This document shows, one piece after another, positions 34,920 through 44,150 of a stretch of DNA of 64,000 bases. The DNA comes from Kitasatospora humi (GTDB lineage Bacteria > Actinomycetota > Actinomycetes > Streptomycetales > Streptomycetaceae). Position 1 is the stretch's first letter; every line of letters starts with the position of its first letter. The position numbers were made by a program, and so were the translations under genes. The notes under the pieces were generated by a model. That model was given only the letters and a program-made list of their open reading frames with translations. It was not told the DNA's origin and did not search any database. The DNA lies in the NCBI RefSeq assembly GCF_020907985.1, contig NZ_JAJJPA010000002.1:62001-126000 (forward strand). The letters run 5' to 3'.

Positions 34920-37505
34920 TCACCTGGGCAGGTCGAGCCGCCACAGACCGCGGCCGTGCGTGGCGGCGACCACCGCGTCACCGGAGGGCAGCAGGGTGAG
35001 GTCGGTCACCACCGAGCTGGGCAGACCGCGGCCCAGTCGCGCCCAGTGCGTGGGGTCGTCGGCGTCCGCCGTGTAGACGAGATGGTCGGTGGCCAGGATC
35101 AACCGGCCCTTCGCGATCACCAGCGCGTCGGCCGGCAGGTCGGGCAGGTTGCCGCTGATGTCCTGCCAGGTGGCGCCGCCGTCGAGTGACTCGAAGACGT
35201 GCCCGGTGCCGGCGCCGGGTATCCACTTGGCCGAGTACGCGCCGAAGACGGCGTAGACGTGCGCCGGGTCGGCCGGGTCGCTGACCAGGCGGGTGATGTA
35301 CCGGTTCGGCAGATTCGGTGCCGTGACGGTGTGCCAGGTGCCGCCGTAGTCGGTGGCGATGCCGCTCTTGAAGCCGTCTCCGTTGTCGTCCGACGGGCTG
35401 CAGGGAGCGCACCAGCCGACGTAGTCGACGCCGTTGTCCGCTTCGACGGCGGTGGTCGAAGCGGTTGCGCCGAGGTCGTGGACGATCTTCCAGTCGCAGC
35501 TCCCGGCCGCCGCCGAGCAGACCGTGTCGAAGCCCTGCTGGGTCTCCCACACGTACCGGCCGGCGCTGACCCAGTGGTCGGGGTTCGCCCGGTCGGCCGT
35601 GAAGGGCGCGATGAACTGCATGTTCGGATCGCAGTTCGGGATCGGGGCGCTGATCTGGCAGCTGGGGCTGATCTCCCGGAACGCCGCGGTCGTGCCGTCG
35701 GAGCGGCCACCGTCGGTGGTCACCGTGATGTCGCCGCGGACGTACTCGAGCGCGGCGCGGTCGGCGTTGTTCGGGTCGACGATGACGTCGCCGCCGTCGC
35801 CCGCGAACGGCTGGATCACGTTGCGCGAGCCGCCGGGCACCACGGTACCGCCGTTGTCCTGCAGCCCTCCCCAGAGAGCGGCACCGCCGTTGCGGGCGCG
35901 GGGGTCGCGACCGGCGCCGACGTAGAAGTACTGGAGGGTGTGCAGCCCGGCGTTGAGGTCCTGCCAGCCGGCAGGCGTGCCGCCGGACCCGGACCGGGAC
36001 CAGACGCCGCCGTCGCTGCCGACGTAGAGGGTGCCGTCGTCGCTGGTCGCGATGGCGTGCTGGTCGGTGTGCACGGTCGGGGGGCAGCCCGCCGGCGTTC
36101 CGTAACAGGGCAGGGTGTAGTTCCAGAACGGCGCGGCGGTGCGCCACGTCGCTCCGCCGTCGCTCGTCTCGTAGATCTCCTCCAGGCCGACGTAGACGTG
36201 CTGGGGGTTGTGCGGGTCGACCTTGACGTACTGGTTGTACCAGGAGCCGACACCCGGTTCGTAGCTGGACGGGAACGCCTGCGCCGATCCGGACCTGCCG
36301 AGCGTGCTCGCGTCCGCGACCAGCGTCCACGGCCCGTTCGGGTCGCCGCCCGCCGACTTGTAGACGCCCTTGAGCGCGGTGGACTGCATCGGCGCGGGAC
36401 GGTTGCCGGCCAGGTACGCCGGTGACTGGATCACCGCGTACAGGGCGCTGCCGTCGGGGGCGTAGTCGAGGCTGGTCCGGCCGATGTCCGAGTTGTCCAG
36501 GCCGGCCGGCTGGATCCGCTGGAAGGACCCCGGTGCGCCGCCCCGCGTGGACAGGTAGAGCCCGTCGTACGGGGTGCCGCTCCGGAAGCCCAGCGCGGCC
36601 AGCACGGTGTTTCCGTGGGTGCCCGGGCGGACGGTGACGCTCGAGATGATCGAGGTGCGGGTCGGGTCGTTGCCCGGATTCGGGTCCGGCGAGAGCACCG
36701 CCTGCCACGGCTCGTCCAGCCGCCCGGTGAGCCGGTGCCGCCACAGGCCGTGGCTGGTCGCCGCGAACGCGTACGTGCCGTTCGTCGTCAGCGTTGCGAC
36801 CTGGGCATTCAGGAGTTCCGAACCGCCGACCCGCTGGAACGTCCTGCCGTGGTCGGTGGACCGGTAGACGCCTTGACCGGTGTAGTTGTCGGCGCTGGTG
36901 TTGGCCTCCCCGGTGCCGACCCACAACGAGTGGTCGGCCGGATTCACCCACAGCGAGCCGATCGACTCGGTGGGCTGGTTCTGGAACTCCGGTGTCCAGG
37001 TCTTGCCGGCGTCGTTGGAGCGCCAGACGCCGCCGTCGGCGAACCCGGCGTAGACCCATGGACCGTCGGTGGCGAGCGCGGACGCCCGCCCGGTCACCAG
37101 GCCCCAACCGGAGCCGTAGTCGGAGAAGTTCGGATCGGCGTAACCGGGGGTCTCGCTGTTGGCGGAGCCGCTGGTGACCTCCGACCAGGTGCCGCCGCGG
37201 AACGGCAGCCGGTCACCCGCGGCCGCGCCGTCGGCGAGCGCGGCGCCGGAAACCGTCTCGGCCGGAGCCGTTCGTGCCGCGGCGAACTGGGCGGACCCGG
37301 CGACCGGGTCGTCCGGATCACCACCGTCATCGGTGGCGTCCAGGCCGCCGCCGGCGTTGTCGGGGTGCAGCTGCCGGGCGGGCGACGCGAGTTGACGGCC
37401 GGTGGACGGGTGGGCAGGCAGGGGAGCGGCAAAGCCGGCTGTGCCGCCTGAAAGGAACGCCGCGGCCGCTACCGCGACCACGAGCAGGCGGGAACGTTGG
37501 AGCAT
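34920..37505 (-). CDS. Secreted BNR/Asp-box beta-propeller (sialidase/Vps10-like) protein
   Basis: An 861-aa exported protein. The signal peptide is MLQRSRLLVVAVAAAAFLSG followed by an Ala-rich cleavage region. The rest holds at least five Asp-box repeats of the SxDxGxTW type (SNDAGKTW, STDHGRTF, TSDGGATW, SLDGGATW), which build one or two beta-propellers like those of exo-sialidases and xyloglucanases. No sialidase Arg triad can be identified, so the activity is unknown. CAGGAGG precedes the ATG at 37505. The promoter lies in the 490-base spacer to its right. Confidence 0.85.
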   Translation of the reverse strand: MLQRSRLLVVAVAAAAFLSGGTAGFAAPLPAHPSTGRQLASPARQLHPDNAGGGLDATDDGGDPDDPVAGSAQFAAARTAPAETVSGAALADGAAAGDRLPFRGGTWSEVTSGSANSETPGYADPNFSDYGSGWGLVTGRASALATDGPWVYAGFADGGVWRSNDAGKTWTPEFQNQPTESIGSLWVNPADHSLWVGTGEANTSADNYTGQGVYRSTDHGRTFQRVGGSELLNAQVATLTTNGTYAFAATSHGLWRHRLTGRLDEPWQAVLSPDPNPGNDPTRTSIISSVTVRPGTHGNTVLAALGFRSGTPYDGLYLSTRGGAPGSFQRIQPAGLDNSDIGRTSLDYAPDGSALYAVIQSPAYLAGNRPAPMQSTALKGVYKSAGGDPNGPWTLVADASTLGRSGSAQAFPSSYEPGVGSWYNQYVKVDPHNPQHVYVGLEEIYETSDGGATWRTAAPFWNYTLPCYGTPAGCPPTVHTDQHAIATSDDGTLYVGSDGGVWSRSGSGGTPAGWQDLNAGLHTLQYFYVGAGRDPRARNGGAALWGGLQDNGGTVVPGGSRNVIQPFAGDGGDVIVDPNNADRAALEYVRGDITVTTDGGRSDGTTAAFREISPSCQISAPIPNCDPNMQFIAPFTADRANPDHWVSAGRYVWETQQGFDTVCSAAAGSCDWKIVHDLGATASTTAVEADNGVDYVGWCAPCSPSDDNGDGFKSGIATDYGGTWHTVTAPNLPNRYITRLVSDPADPAHVYAVFGAYSAKWIPGAGTGHVFESLDGGATWQDISGNLPDLPADALVIAKGRLILATDHLVYTADADDPTHWARLGRGLPSSVVTDLTLLPSGDAVVAATHGRGLWRLDLPR

Positions 37506-37994
37506 CAGATGCCTCCTGGGCACGAGAGAGCGCATTGCGAGTCGCGCGGTGCTCCCGCCACCACAGGACGCCGGTGAGCGTAGAGGGTCCTCCCCTGGCT
37601 TGCCTAGCCCCAACTCGCTTGCCACTTGGCCGGAATCGACCATAACCCCGAGTTATGGGCTGCTGGGATCTCCCAGCCGCTCCGCCTGACCGTGCAGGCT
37701 TGGAGTCCGCAAGCCGGACGGATCTCCGGCCGCCTTGCACCCCTCACCGCGCCCACTCCCGTTCGAGTGACCAGCTCCCGCCACGTCTCCCGAACGGGAG
37801 TCATCGACCCACGCCGACGGTGAACTCGGCGAGCCCGGCCGACACTTCGCATGGCTCCTCCGCTACCCGGTGGGACGCGGTGCAGTTGGTCCCCGACCCG
37901 GCACGCCTGGACCGCAGCTCCGAATCGGCACACCGTCAGCTCGGAACCGCCGGATGACGACACCGTGACAGCACATCGGACATGACGAACCCGG
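37506..37994. other. Intergenic region with a 10-bp inverted repeat
   Basis: No gene with correct codon bias is visible. CTCCCGTTCG (37756-37765) is repeated inverted at 37791-37800, 25 bases apart, which could be an operator or a terminator for the minus-strand ATP-grasp operon that ends at about 37995. Confidence 0.4.
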
Positions 37995-38115
37995 TCATTC
38001 CATCCGCAGGGCCGCGCGGAGCCGGCCGTCCACTTGGGCCAGGCGTTCGGCCAGCTCAGCTCCGCTGTCGGCCACCAGCAGCGCGTAGCCGAAGCGTCCG
38101 CGGAAGTCGCTTGCG
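37995..38115 (-). pseudogene. Out-of-frame C-terminal tail of the ATP-grasp gene 38056-39264
   Basis: In another minus-strand frame this segment encodes DFRGRFGYALLVADS and AELAERLAQVDGRLRAALRM, the ending expected of ATP-grasp ligases (a 'gRfGyalv' strand plus final helix). The main frame instead ends in an Arg-rich sequence, RTLRLRAAGGRQRS, unlike the family. A one-base indel at about 38105-38118 would join the two, giving about 422 aa. Confidence 0.7.
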
Positions 38116-39264
38116 GGTGAGCAGCGCGCCCGGCGCAGTGGTCGATTCGGCTTCCCAGCAGCCCTCGATCTCCTGCAGTCGGGCTGCCAGGTCTGCGGGG
38201 TCGGGCAGTCGGGCCGGCCGCTCGGTGGTGAAGAAGCGGATGGCCGCATGCCGGGCGGACCGGGCGGAGTCATCGGAAGGAGGCTGCGGCAGGCCGGCGT
38301 GGGAGCGGACGGTGGCCTCCCACATGTCGAACCTCCGGGCGTGCTGGACCAGCCACGGGATGCGGTCGCCGCCGAGCCGGGCGCCGACCTCCATCACCAC
38401 CGGACTGGTCGCGGTCAGCCGCGCTTCCAGGTGGAAGGCGCCCACGGTGATGCCGAGGGCTCGTACCGCCCGTTCGGCGGTGGCCACCAGCTGGGCCCGC
38501 GTGGCCTCGGGCAGTGGGGCTTCCACCACGTGGCCGGTCTCCACGAACACGGGCTCGGGGCCCAGTTGTTTGGCGGTGACCGCCAGGACGTGCACGACCG
38601 GGCCCTCGGCGGTCTGCCGCAGGTAGCCCTCGACGCTGTACTCGGGCCCGGCGACGTACCGTTCGACCAACAGCCGCTCGGCGATCACCTGACCGAGGTC
38701 CACATGGGCCCGGGTGTGCACGGCCGCCAGGTATTCGCGCAGGTCGGCGAGCGAGTCGACCCGGCGGACCAACTGGCTGCCGGAACCGTTCACCGGCTTG
38801 ACGACGGCAGGGGTGCCGACGGCCGCGAGGACGGCGGCGGCGTCGTCACCGGGTTCGAGTGCCGTCCCGGCCGCGACCGGTACCCCGGCCTCGGCCAGGG
38901 TCTGCTTCATCAGCCGCTTGTCGCGCAGCCCGCGCGCGGCCACCGGGTCGATGCCGGGCAGGTCGAGCTTGCGGGCGACCACTGCGCAGGTCTCGACCGC
39001 GTACTCGTAGCCGGGGATGACGGCGGCCAGCGGTGTACGGTGGTGGAGGGAGCCGGCGGCACTCACCACCGCTTCCTCGTCCCGGATCTCCAGGCGGGTG
39101 AAGTCCGCCTCCTGGGCGTCCAGCACAGCCCGTACCGGAGGCGGGAGTTCGCTCCGGTCGCGGCGGTCGAAGACGTGCGGGCGCAGGCCGAGCCGGCGGG
39201 CGGCGTCGACCAGTCCGACGCCCGACGAGCCCGGCTCGACGATCAGCGCGGTGGCGGTGGTCAC
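38056..39264 (-). CDS. ATP-grasp ligase, probably frameshifted near its C-terminus
   Basis: As read it is 402 aa. Motifs: ATALIVEPGSSGVGLVDAA (N-terminal strand/loop), TPAVVKPVNGSGSQ (ATP-binding lysine), LLVERYVAGPEYSVEG, and VMEVGARLGGD (metal site). It would ligate a carboxylate to an amine with ATP. The last 17 residues do not fit the family; the expected ending lies in another frame (37995-38115). It may be inactive, altered, or a sequencing error. Its ATG overlaps the stop of the upstream ATP-grasp gene (ATGA), so the two are translated together. Confidence 0.85.
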   Translation of the reverse strand: MTTATALIVEPGSSGVGLVDAARRLGLRPHVFDRRDRSELPPPVRAVLDAQEADFTRLEIRDEEAVVSAAGSLHHRTPLAAVIPGYEYAVETCAVVARKLDLPGIDPVAARGLRDKRLMKQTLAEAGVPVAAGTALEPGDDAAAVLAAVGTPAVVKPVNGSGSQLVRRVDSLADLREYLAAVHTRAHVDLGQVIAERLLVERYVAGPEYSVEGYLRQTAEGPVVHVLAVTAKQLGPEPVFVETGHVVEAPLPEATRAQLVATAERAVRALGITVGAFHLEARLTATSPVVMEVGARLGGDRIPWLVQHARRFDMWEATVRSHAGLPQPPSDDSARSARHAAIRFFTTERPARLPDPADLAARLQEIEGCWEAESTTAPGALLTRKRLPRTLRLRAAGGRQRS

Positions 39265-40544
39265 GAGGACGCCTCCGCGGTGGCGGCGTCGGACACGTCG
39301 TAGAAGCCGTGCCCGTCCAGCCAGCGCAGGGTCCCGAGGTCGCGCAGCAGCACCTCGTCCACCTCGTGCGCGAGGGAGACCGCGAGCGGATAGGTCGAGT
39401 CGTCGATGGTCGGGGAGATGGGACCGCCGGGCTGAACCATCACGTGCAGCTCGCGGAAGCTCTCCAGCGCCCGGACCTCGTCCAGGCCGCGGTAGCCGCG
39501 CAGCCGGCCCTTGACCGGCGAGACCAGGCCGGCCCAGGCGACGCTGTGGCGCATCCGGTAGTCCTCCTGGTGGCGGGCCAGGAACCGCCCGGGGTCGGTG
39601 AAGGCGTCGACGGTCCAGCTGATCTGCGACTCACCGGTGGCGTCCTGGGTGTACCCGGGCAGGTCGAGTCCGGAGATCCGGGCCCCCACCTCGATGACGC
39701 ACGGGCCCTGCGGGGTCAGCTTGATCTCCACGTGGGCCGGGCCGTGCGCGATGCCCAGCGCGTCGAGGACCTGAAGGCCGTAGTCGACCACCGACTCCTG
39801 GACCTCGCCGCGGCGGGGCAGCAGCTGGCAGGCGACCGCCAGGTCGCGCTTGCCGTTGGCGCTGATCCGATGAGTCTTCCAGATGTCGCACACGTGGTGG
39901 TGGCCATCCCGACTGACCGTGTTCAACAGGTACTCGGCGCCGACCAGGTACTCCTGCGCCACCACGCCGTCACCGGGTTCGGAGAAGATGTTCTCGCGGC
40001 CCGCGAGCGTGCGGTAGGCCCGCACCGACTCGTCGGGAGTGTCGCACCAGAACACCCCGTCATTGGCCGCGCTGCGCAGCGGCTTGAGGATGGCCCGGCC
40101 ACCCAACTGCTCGTGCCAGGCGCGCAGTTGCTCCTCGTCCTGGACCAGGATCTGCTCGGCGCCGCGCAGCCCGGCTGCCTTGACCTGCTCGATCATGGCG
40201 TACTTGTCGCGCCGAGCCCGGCTGAGTGCGGTCCCGTTGGTCGGCACCGGGTGGCTCCGCGAGAGCTGCTCGCTCAGCGCGTCGGCGAGCTCCACCCCGA
40301 GCTCGCCGCCGGCCAGTACCGCCAGCGGCTCGAACGGCTCCAGTAGGGCCGCGGTCTCGATGACGTTCCCGGTGTGCACGAAGTCGGCCAGATAGGGATT
40401 GGGATCCGGCTTACCCGCGTAGAGCGTGGGGGCCTCGACAGTGCTCTGGACTCTGATCGGTTCGATACCGCGCTCGATGAAGGCGGTGGCGAGACGGCGG
40501 GACAGGGCATAGGTGTCGACGAGCACCACGCGCCGGGTAGTCAA
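39261..40544 (-). CDS. ATP-grasp ligase
   Basis: Protein of 427 aa starting with TTG at 40544 (GAGAGG about 10 bases upstream). The N-terminus VVLVDTYALSRRLATAF is the substrate-binding Rossmann-like domain. ATP-grasp motifs are GGRAILKPLRSAANDG, VVAQEYLVGAEYLLN and CVIEVGARISGLD. Sequence character resembles single-amino-acid ligases of the BacD class. It is the first gene of a two-gene minus operon divergent from the MFS gene; a TTGAC inverted repeat lies between them. It probably forms one amide bond of the cluster 2 product. Confidence 0.88.
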   Translation of the reverse strand: MTTRRVVLVDTYALSRRLATAFIERGIEPIRVQSTVEAPTLYAGKPDPNPYLADFVHTGNVIETAALLEPFEPLAVLAGGELGVELADALSEQLSRSHPVPTNGTALSRARRDKYAMIEQVKAAGLRGAEQILVQDEEQLRAWHEQLGGRAILKPLRSAANDGVFWCDTPDESVRAYRTLAGRENIFSEPGDGVVAQEYLVGAEYLLNTVSRDGHHHVCDIWKTHRISANGKRDLAVACQLLPRRGEVQESVVDYGLQVLDALGIAHGPAHVEIKLTPQGPCVIEVGARISGLDLPGYTQDATGESQISWTVDAFTDPGRFLARHQEDYRMRHSVAWAGLVSPVKGRLRGYRGLDEVRALESFRELHVMVQPGGPISPTIDDSTYPLAVSLAHEVDEVLLRDLGTLRWLDGHGFYDVSDAATAEASS

Positions 40545-40692
40545 TTGGCTTGGCCTCTCTTGCGGCTGGCTATCGGGAGGGGCGGGAACGGGTCGACTAA
40601 TCGCTCGCAGGGAAGGCCGCCGGGTGGATTCACGGCTATTCGTCCGCTGGCTCTGCGCACGCGTGATCGACGTCTGGAAGCAAACACGGAGC

Positions 40693-40707
40693 TTGACGTG
40701 CTGTCAA
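40693..40707. promoter_or_regulatory. Inverted repeat TTGAC-N5-GTCAA, candidate operator
   Basis: TTGACGTGCTGTCAA in the spacer between divergent cluster 2 operons (40545-40827). Read on the minus strand, its TTGACA can act as a -35. Similar TTGAC...GTCA elements stand at 46190 and 56950, the other two divergent promoters of the cluster, so a shared regulator such as the MocR protein is possible. Confidence 0.4.
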
Positions 40708-40827
40708 CGGTGCGCTGACCCGTTGTCGCTGTTGTGATGATCACTTCAGAACCGCCGCGATCAGCTTGTATGGTGCAGGGGACCGAAGTTCGGGCCTTCT
40801 CACGAGAGATTCCGCCGGTGGGGCAAT

Positions 40828-42120
40828 TTGCCGCCACCGACTTCCGCGCGCCCGGACGGCTGTAACTTGGGGGAGTGGGGTCGCGAAATCGTCGCGAACA
40901 CAAGGAATCTGATAAACCGTCACTTCGGCGGACTGCCACGTAGTTTTTGGGTGGTGTTCGCCGGCCAGTTGGTCAATCGGGTCGGCAGTATGGCGGTCCC
41001 CTTCCTGGTGCTCTACTTGGGCAACCAGGGCATGTCCACCTCGGACGCGGGGACGGTCCTGGCCGCCGTCGGACTGGGCGGGCTGGTCTCCCAGCCACTG
41101 GGCGGCGCGCTGGCCGACCGCTTCGGGCCGAGGGCGGCCCTGGTCGCGGGGCTGGCCGCCAGTGCGGTGAGCATCGTCTGCCTGGGCGCGGCCCGCGGTC
41201 TGCCCGCCATCCTGGCGGCTGCGGTGCTGGTCGGCGTGGTCGCCGACGTCTACCGCCCCGCCGCGGCCGCACTGGTCGCCGCCGTGGTGCCCGCCGACTC
41301 CCGGCCGCGCGCCTTCAGCCTGATCTACTGGGCCGTCAACCTCGGGGTGGGCCTCGCCGGCCTGCTCGCGGGCGTGCTGGCACGTCACGGCTTCGGCCTG
41401 CTCTTCCTCGTCCAGGCGGGTTCGGCCGCGGGCTTCGCCCTGCTGGTCGGCCTCCTGGTGCCGGGGCGGATCGCGGCACCCCGGTCCCGGCTCGCCGCAC
41501 GGGAAGGCGGAGGCGGACCGCTGCGCGACCGGCTGCTCCTCGCGCTGATCGCGCTCAACATCGTCAGCAGCCTGATCAATGCCCAGGTCACCATGGGGCT
41601 ACCGCTGGCGATCAAGGACAGCGGTCAGTCCTCCGCCGTCTACGGCTCGGTCTTCCTGGTCAGCGGTGTGCTGATCGGGGTGCTCCAGCCGCCGCTGGCC
41701 GGCTGGCTGGAGAGGTTCGACCGGATCGTGGTGCTCGCCGTCTCCTGGGCGGTGTTCGGACTGGGCATCGCGGCCACCGGTCTGGCGCACACCGCGCTCG
41801 AGTACCTGGCCACCGTGGTGATCTGGACCGTCGGCGAGATCGGCGCGGCCAGCTTCATCGGCTCGATCATCGCCGATCTCGCCCCCGCGCACGCCCAGGG
41901 CCGGTACCAGGCGGCCTTCGGCTGGTCCTATGCCGCCGCCCAGCTGATCGGCCCGCCGGTCGGCGCCTTCCTCTACGGCTCCGTCGGGCCGTGGGCGCTC
42001 TGGTGGTCCTGCGCCCTCCTCGCCGTGCTCGGCGCGGCCGGCGGACTCGCCCTGGTGAAACCGGTCCGCCGTCGCACCGCGCCGCCCGCATCCATCCCCG
42101 TTCTGGAGAACGCACTGTGA
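40828..42120 (+). CDS. MFS transporter
   Basis: A membrane protein of about 430 aa with roughly twelve transmembrane segments. The loop 2-3 motif is GGALADRFGPRAAL, typical of drug-exporting major facilitators; a second family motif is in YGSVFLVSGVLIGVLQPP. Start uncertain: a TTG at 40828 follows GGTGGGG, another TTG lies at 40867, and there is no ATG before the first helix (SFWVVFAGQLV). GTGA overlap with the E1 alpha gene. It probably exports the cluster 2 product; a second MFS gene lies at 54381-55631. Confidence 0.88.
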   Translation: MPPPTSARPDGCNLGEWGREIVANTRNLINRHFGGLPRSFWVVFAGQLVNRVGSMAVPFLVLYLGNQGMSTSDAGTVLAAVGLGGLVSQPLGGALADRFGPRAALVAGLAASAVSIVCLGAARGLPAILAAAVLVGVVADVYRPAAAALVAAVVPADSRPRAFSLIYWAVNLGVGLAGLLAGVLARHGFGLLFLVQAGSAAGFALLVGLLVPGRIAAPRSRLAAREGGGGPLRDRLLLALIALNIVSSLINAQVTMGLPLAIKDSGQSSAVYGSVFLVSGVLIGVLQPPLAGWLERFDRIVVLAVSWAVFGLGIAATGLAHTALEYLATVVIWTVGEIGAASFIGSIIADLAPAHAQGRYQAAFGWSYAAAQLIGPPVGAFLYGSVGPWALWWSCALLAVLGAAGGLALVKPVRRRTAPPASIPVLENAL

Positions 42121-43124
42121 CGCAAACCCTGCAGGAGCGCAGGTCACCCCTGCCCAGCTCGCCCGACATCGACCTGTTCGAGCTCTACCGGCGGATGCGG
42201 GTGCTGCGCCGGATGGACGAGGTGCTGGCCGAACTGGTCGCCGAGCGGCTGATCACCGGCCCGATGCACCTCGGCATCGGCCAGGAGGCCGCCGGGATCG
42301 GCGCCACCGCCGCGCTGCGACCCGGCGACATGGTCACCGCGACCCACCGCCCGCACGCCCAGTACGTGGGCCTGGGGCTGCCGTTGGGCCGCACCTTCGC
42401 AGAGATGATGGGCCGGGTGGACGGCCAGTGCGGCGGCCGCGGCGGTCACATGCTGATCGCCGACGCCGAGCACGGCCTGCTCGCCCCCTCCGGCATCGTC
42501 GGCCACTCGCTGCTGTTCGCGGTGGGCCACGGCCTGGCCCAGAAGCGGGCCGGCCAGGGCGCCGTCACGCTCTGCGTGACCGGCGACGGAGCGGTCAACT
42601 CCGGTGCCTTCAACGAGTCCTTGAACATGGCAGCGCTGTGGCGCCTGCCCGTCGTGGTGCTGGTGGAGAACAACGGGTACGGCCTGAGCGTGCGGCTCGA
42701 CCGGCACTCGCACCAGACCGAGCTGTACCGGCGGGCGGCCGGCTACGGGATTCCCGGCGAGGTGGTCGACGGCAACGACGTCGAGGCGGTGCACCAGGCG
42801 GTGTCGGCCGCCGTCGCCCGAGCCCGGGACGGGCAGGGGCCGGTGCTGGTGGAGGCCCTGACCTTCCGGAACAACGGCTTCTCCAGCTCCGACCGGGGCG
42901 GCTACCGGGACCCGGACGAGGGCGCGGGAGTGACCGATCCGCTGGAACTCGCGGCCCGGCGCCTGCGGGAGCGCGGCGCGTCGGTCGAGGAACTGGCCGA
43001 GATCGACCGGCTGGCGGCGGTGGAGATCGACGAGGCGGTGGCGTTCGCCAAGGCGAGCCCGTGGCCGGACACCGAGGCGCTGTTCGAGTACGCGGCCAAG
43101 TGGGACGAGGGGGCACGGCGGTGA
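42117..43124 (+). CDS. Thiamine-dependent 2-oxoacid dehydrogenase E1, alpha subunit
   Basis: A 335-aa homologue of the pyruvate/acetoin dehydrogenase E1 alpha chain. The ThDP motif runs from CVTGDGAVNSGAFNES to VVLVENNGYG (GDG to N). HLGIGQEAAGIG and GGRGGHM are family marks. Start GTG at 42117 overlaps the MFS stop, and the stop overlaps the beta-subunit GTG. No E2 or E3 gene is present, so the E1 pair may deliver an acyl or hydroxyacyl unit to a carrier protein, as in the NapB/NapD-type two-carbon loading of tetrahydroisoquinoline antibiotics (inference). Confidence 0.92.
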   Translation: MTQTLQERRSPLPSSPDIDLFELYRRMRVLRRMDEVLAELVAERLITGPMHLGIGQEAAGIGATAALRPGDMVTATHRPHAQYVGLGLPLGRTFAEMMGRVDGQCGGRGGHMLIADAEHGLLAPSGIVGHSLLFAVGHGLAQKRAGQGAVTLCVTGDGAVNSGAFNESLNMAALWRLPVVVLVENNGYGLSVRLDRHSHQTELYRRAAGYGIPGEVVDGNDVEAVHQAVSAAVARARDGQGPVLVEALTFRNNGFSSSDRGGYRDPDEGAGVTDPLELAARRLRERGASVEELAEIDRLAAVEIDEAVAFAKASPWPDTEALFEYAAKWDEGARR

Positions 43125-44119
43125 CCGGCACGACGACGACCAGGATGACCTACTCGCAGGCCCTCAACGACGCGCTGCGCCGCGAGATGGCCGCCGACGA
43201 CCGGGTGGTGGTGCTCGGCGAGGACGTGGCCCACTACGGCGGCATCTTCTCGGTGACCCGCGGACTGCTGGACGAGTTCGGCGCCGACCGGGTGCTCGAC
43301 ACCCCGATCTCCGAGAACGGAATCGTGGGCGGGGCGATCGGCATGGCGATGAGCGGCCTGCGGCCGGTCGTCGAGATCATGTACACCGACTTCCTCTGCC
43401 TGGCCCTGGACACCATCGCCAACGGCGTGGCGGCCTTCCCGTTCGCCTTCAACGGCCAGGTGTCCATGCCGATCGTGGTGCGCACCCAGGGCGGGGCCGG
43501 GATCAACGCGGGCCCCCAGCACTCCAAGTCGCTGGAGGCCTGGACCGCCCACCTTCCGGGCCTGCACACGGTCATGCCGTCCAGCCCGGCGGACGCCAAG
43601 GGCCTGCTCACCGCCGCGCTGAGGTCGGACGAGCCGGTGGTCCTGGTGGAGCACAAGCTGCTCTACCGGAGCGAGGGCGAGGTCCCCGAGGGGGACCACC
43701 TGGTGCCGCTGGGGACGGCCGAGGTGGTGCGCCCCGGCCGCGACGCCACCGTGTTGGCGCTGTCCCGGATGGTGCCCGAGGCGTTGACGGCGGCGGAGCA
43801 ACTGGCCCGGCAGGGACTGGAGGTGGAGGTGGTCGACGTGCGCTCGCTGCGGCCGCTGGACACCGCCACGCTGGCCGCCTCCGCGCGCCGGACCGGACGC
43901 GTGGTGGTCGCGGCGGAGTCCTGGGTGCGTTACGGGCCCTCAGCGGAGATCGCAGCGGCGGTGACCGAACTCGCCTTCGACGACCTGCGCGCGCCGGTGG
44001 TGCGGCTGGGCTCGCTCGGCGTCCCCTATCCGGCGAGCCCGGCGCTGGAGCCGAGCGTCCTGCCGAACGCCGCGGCGATCGAGCACGCCGTGGAGCAACT
44101 GGTCAAGCGCACCGCCTGA
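43121..44119 (+). CDS. Thiamine-dependent 2-oxoacid dehydrogenase E1, beta subunit
   Basis: Protein of 332 aa. VVVLGEDVAHYGGIF carries the Glu that activates ThDP; DTPISENGIVGGAIG and RTQGGAGINAGPQHS are strongly conserved in E1 beta. Together with the alpha chain it should form an alpha2beta2 decarboxylating E1. Start GTG overlaps the alpha stop by 4 bases, giving stoichiometric expression. Confidence 0.92.
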   Translation: MTGTTTTRMTYSQALNDALRREMAADDRVVVLGEDVAHYGGIFSVTRGLLDEFGADRVLDTPISENGIVGGAIGMAMSGLRPVVEIMYTDFLCLALDTIANGVAAFPFAFNGQVSMPIVVRTQGGAGINAGPQHSKSLEAWTAHLPGLHTVMPSSPADAKGLLTAALRSDEPVVLVEHKLLYRSEGEVPEGDHLVPLGTAEVVRPGRDATVLALSRMVPEALTAAEQLARQGLEVEVVDVRSLRPLDTATLAASARRTGRVVVAAESWVRYGPSAEIAAAVTELAFDDLRAPVVRLGSLGVPYPASPALEPSVLPNAAAIEHAVEQLVKRTA

Positions 44120-44150
44120 TTCCGTGAACGAACCGAGTGAAAGGGGTGCC

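Noticed and set aside
37604..37963. 119-codon minus-strand frame between the propeller protein and the ATP-grasp operon
   Set aside because: No ribosome site, composition unlike neighbouring proteins, and it covers the likely promoter and an inverted repeat.
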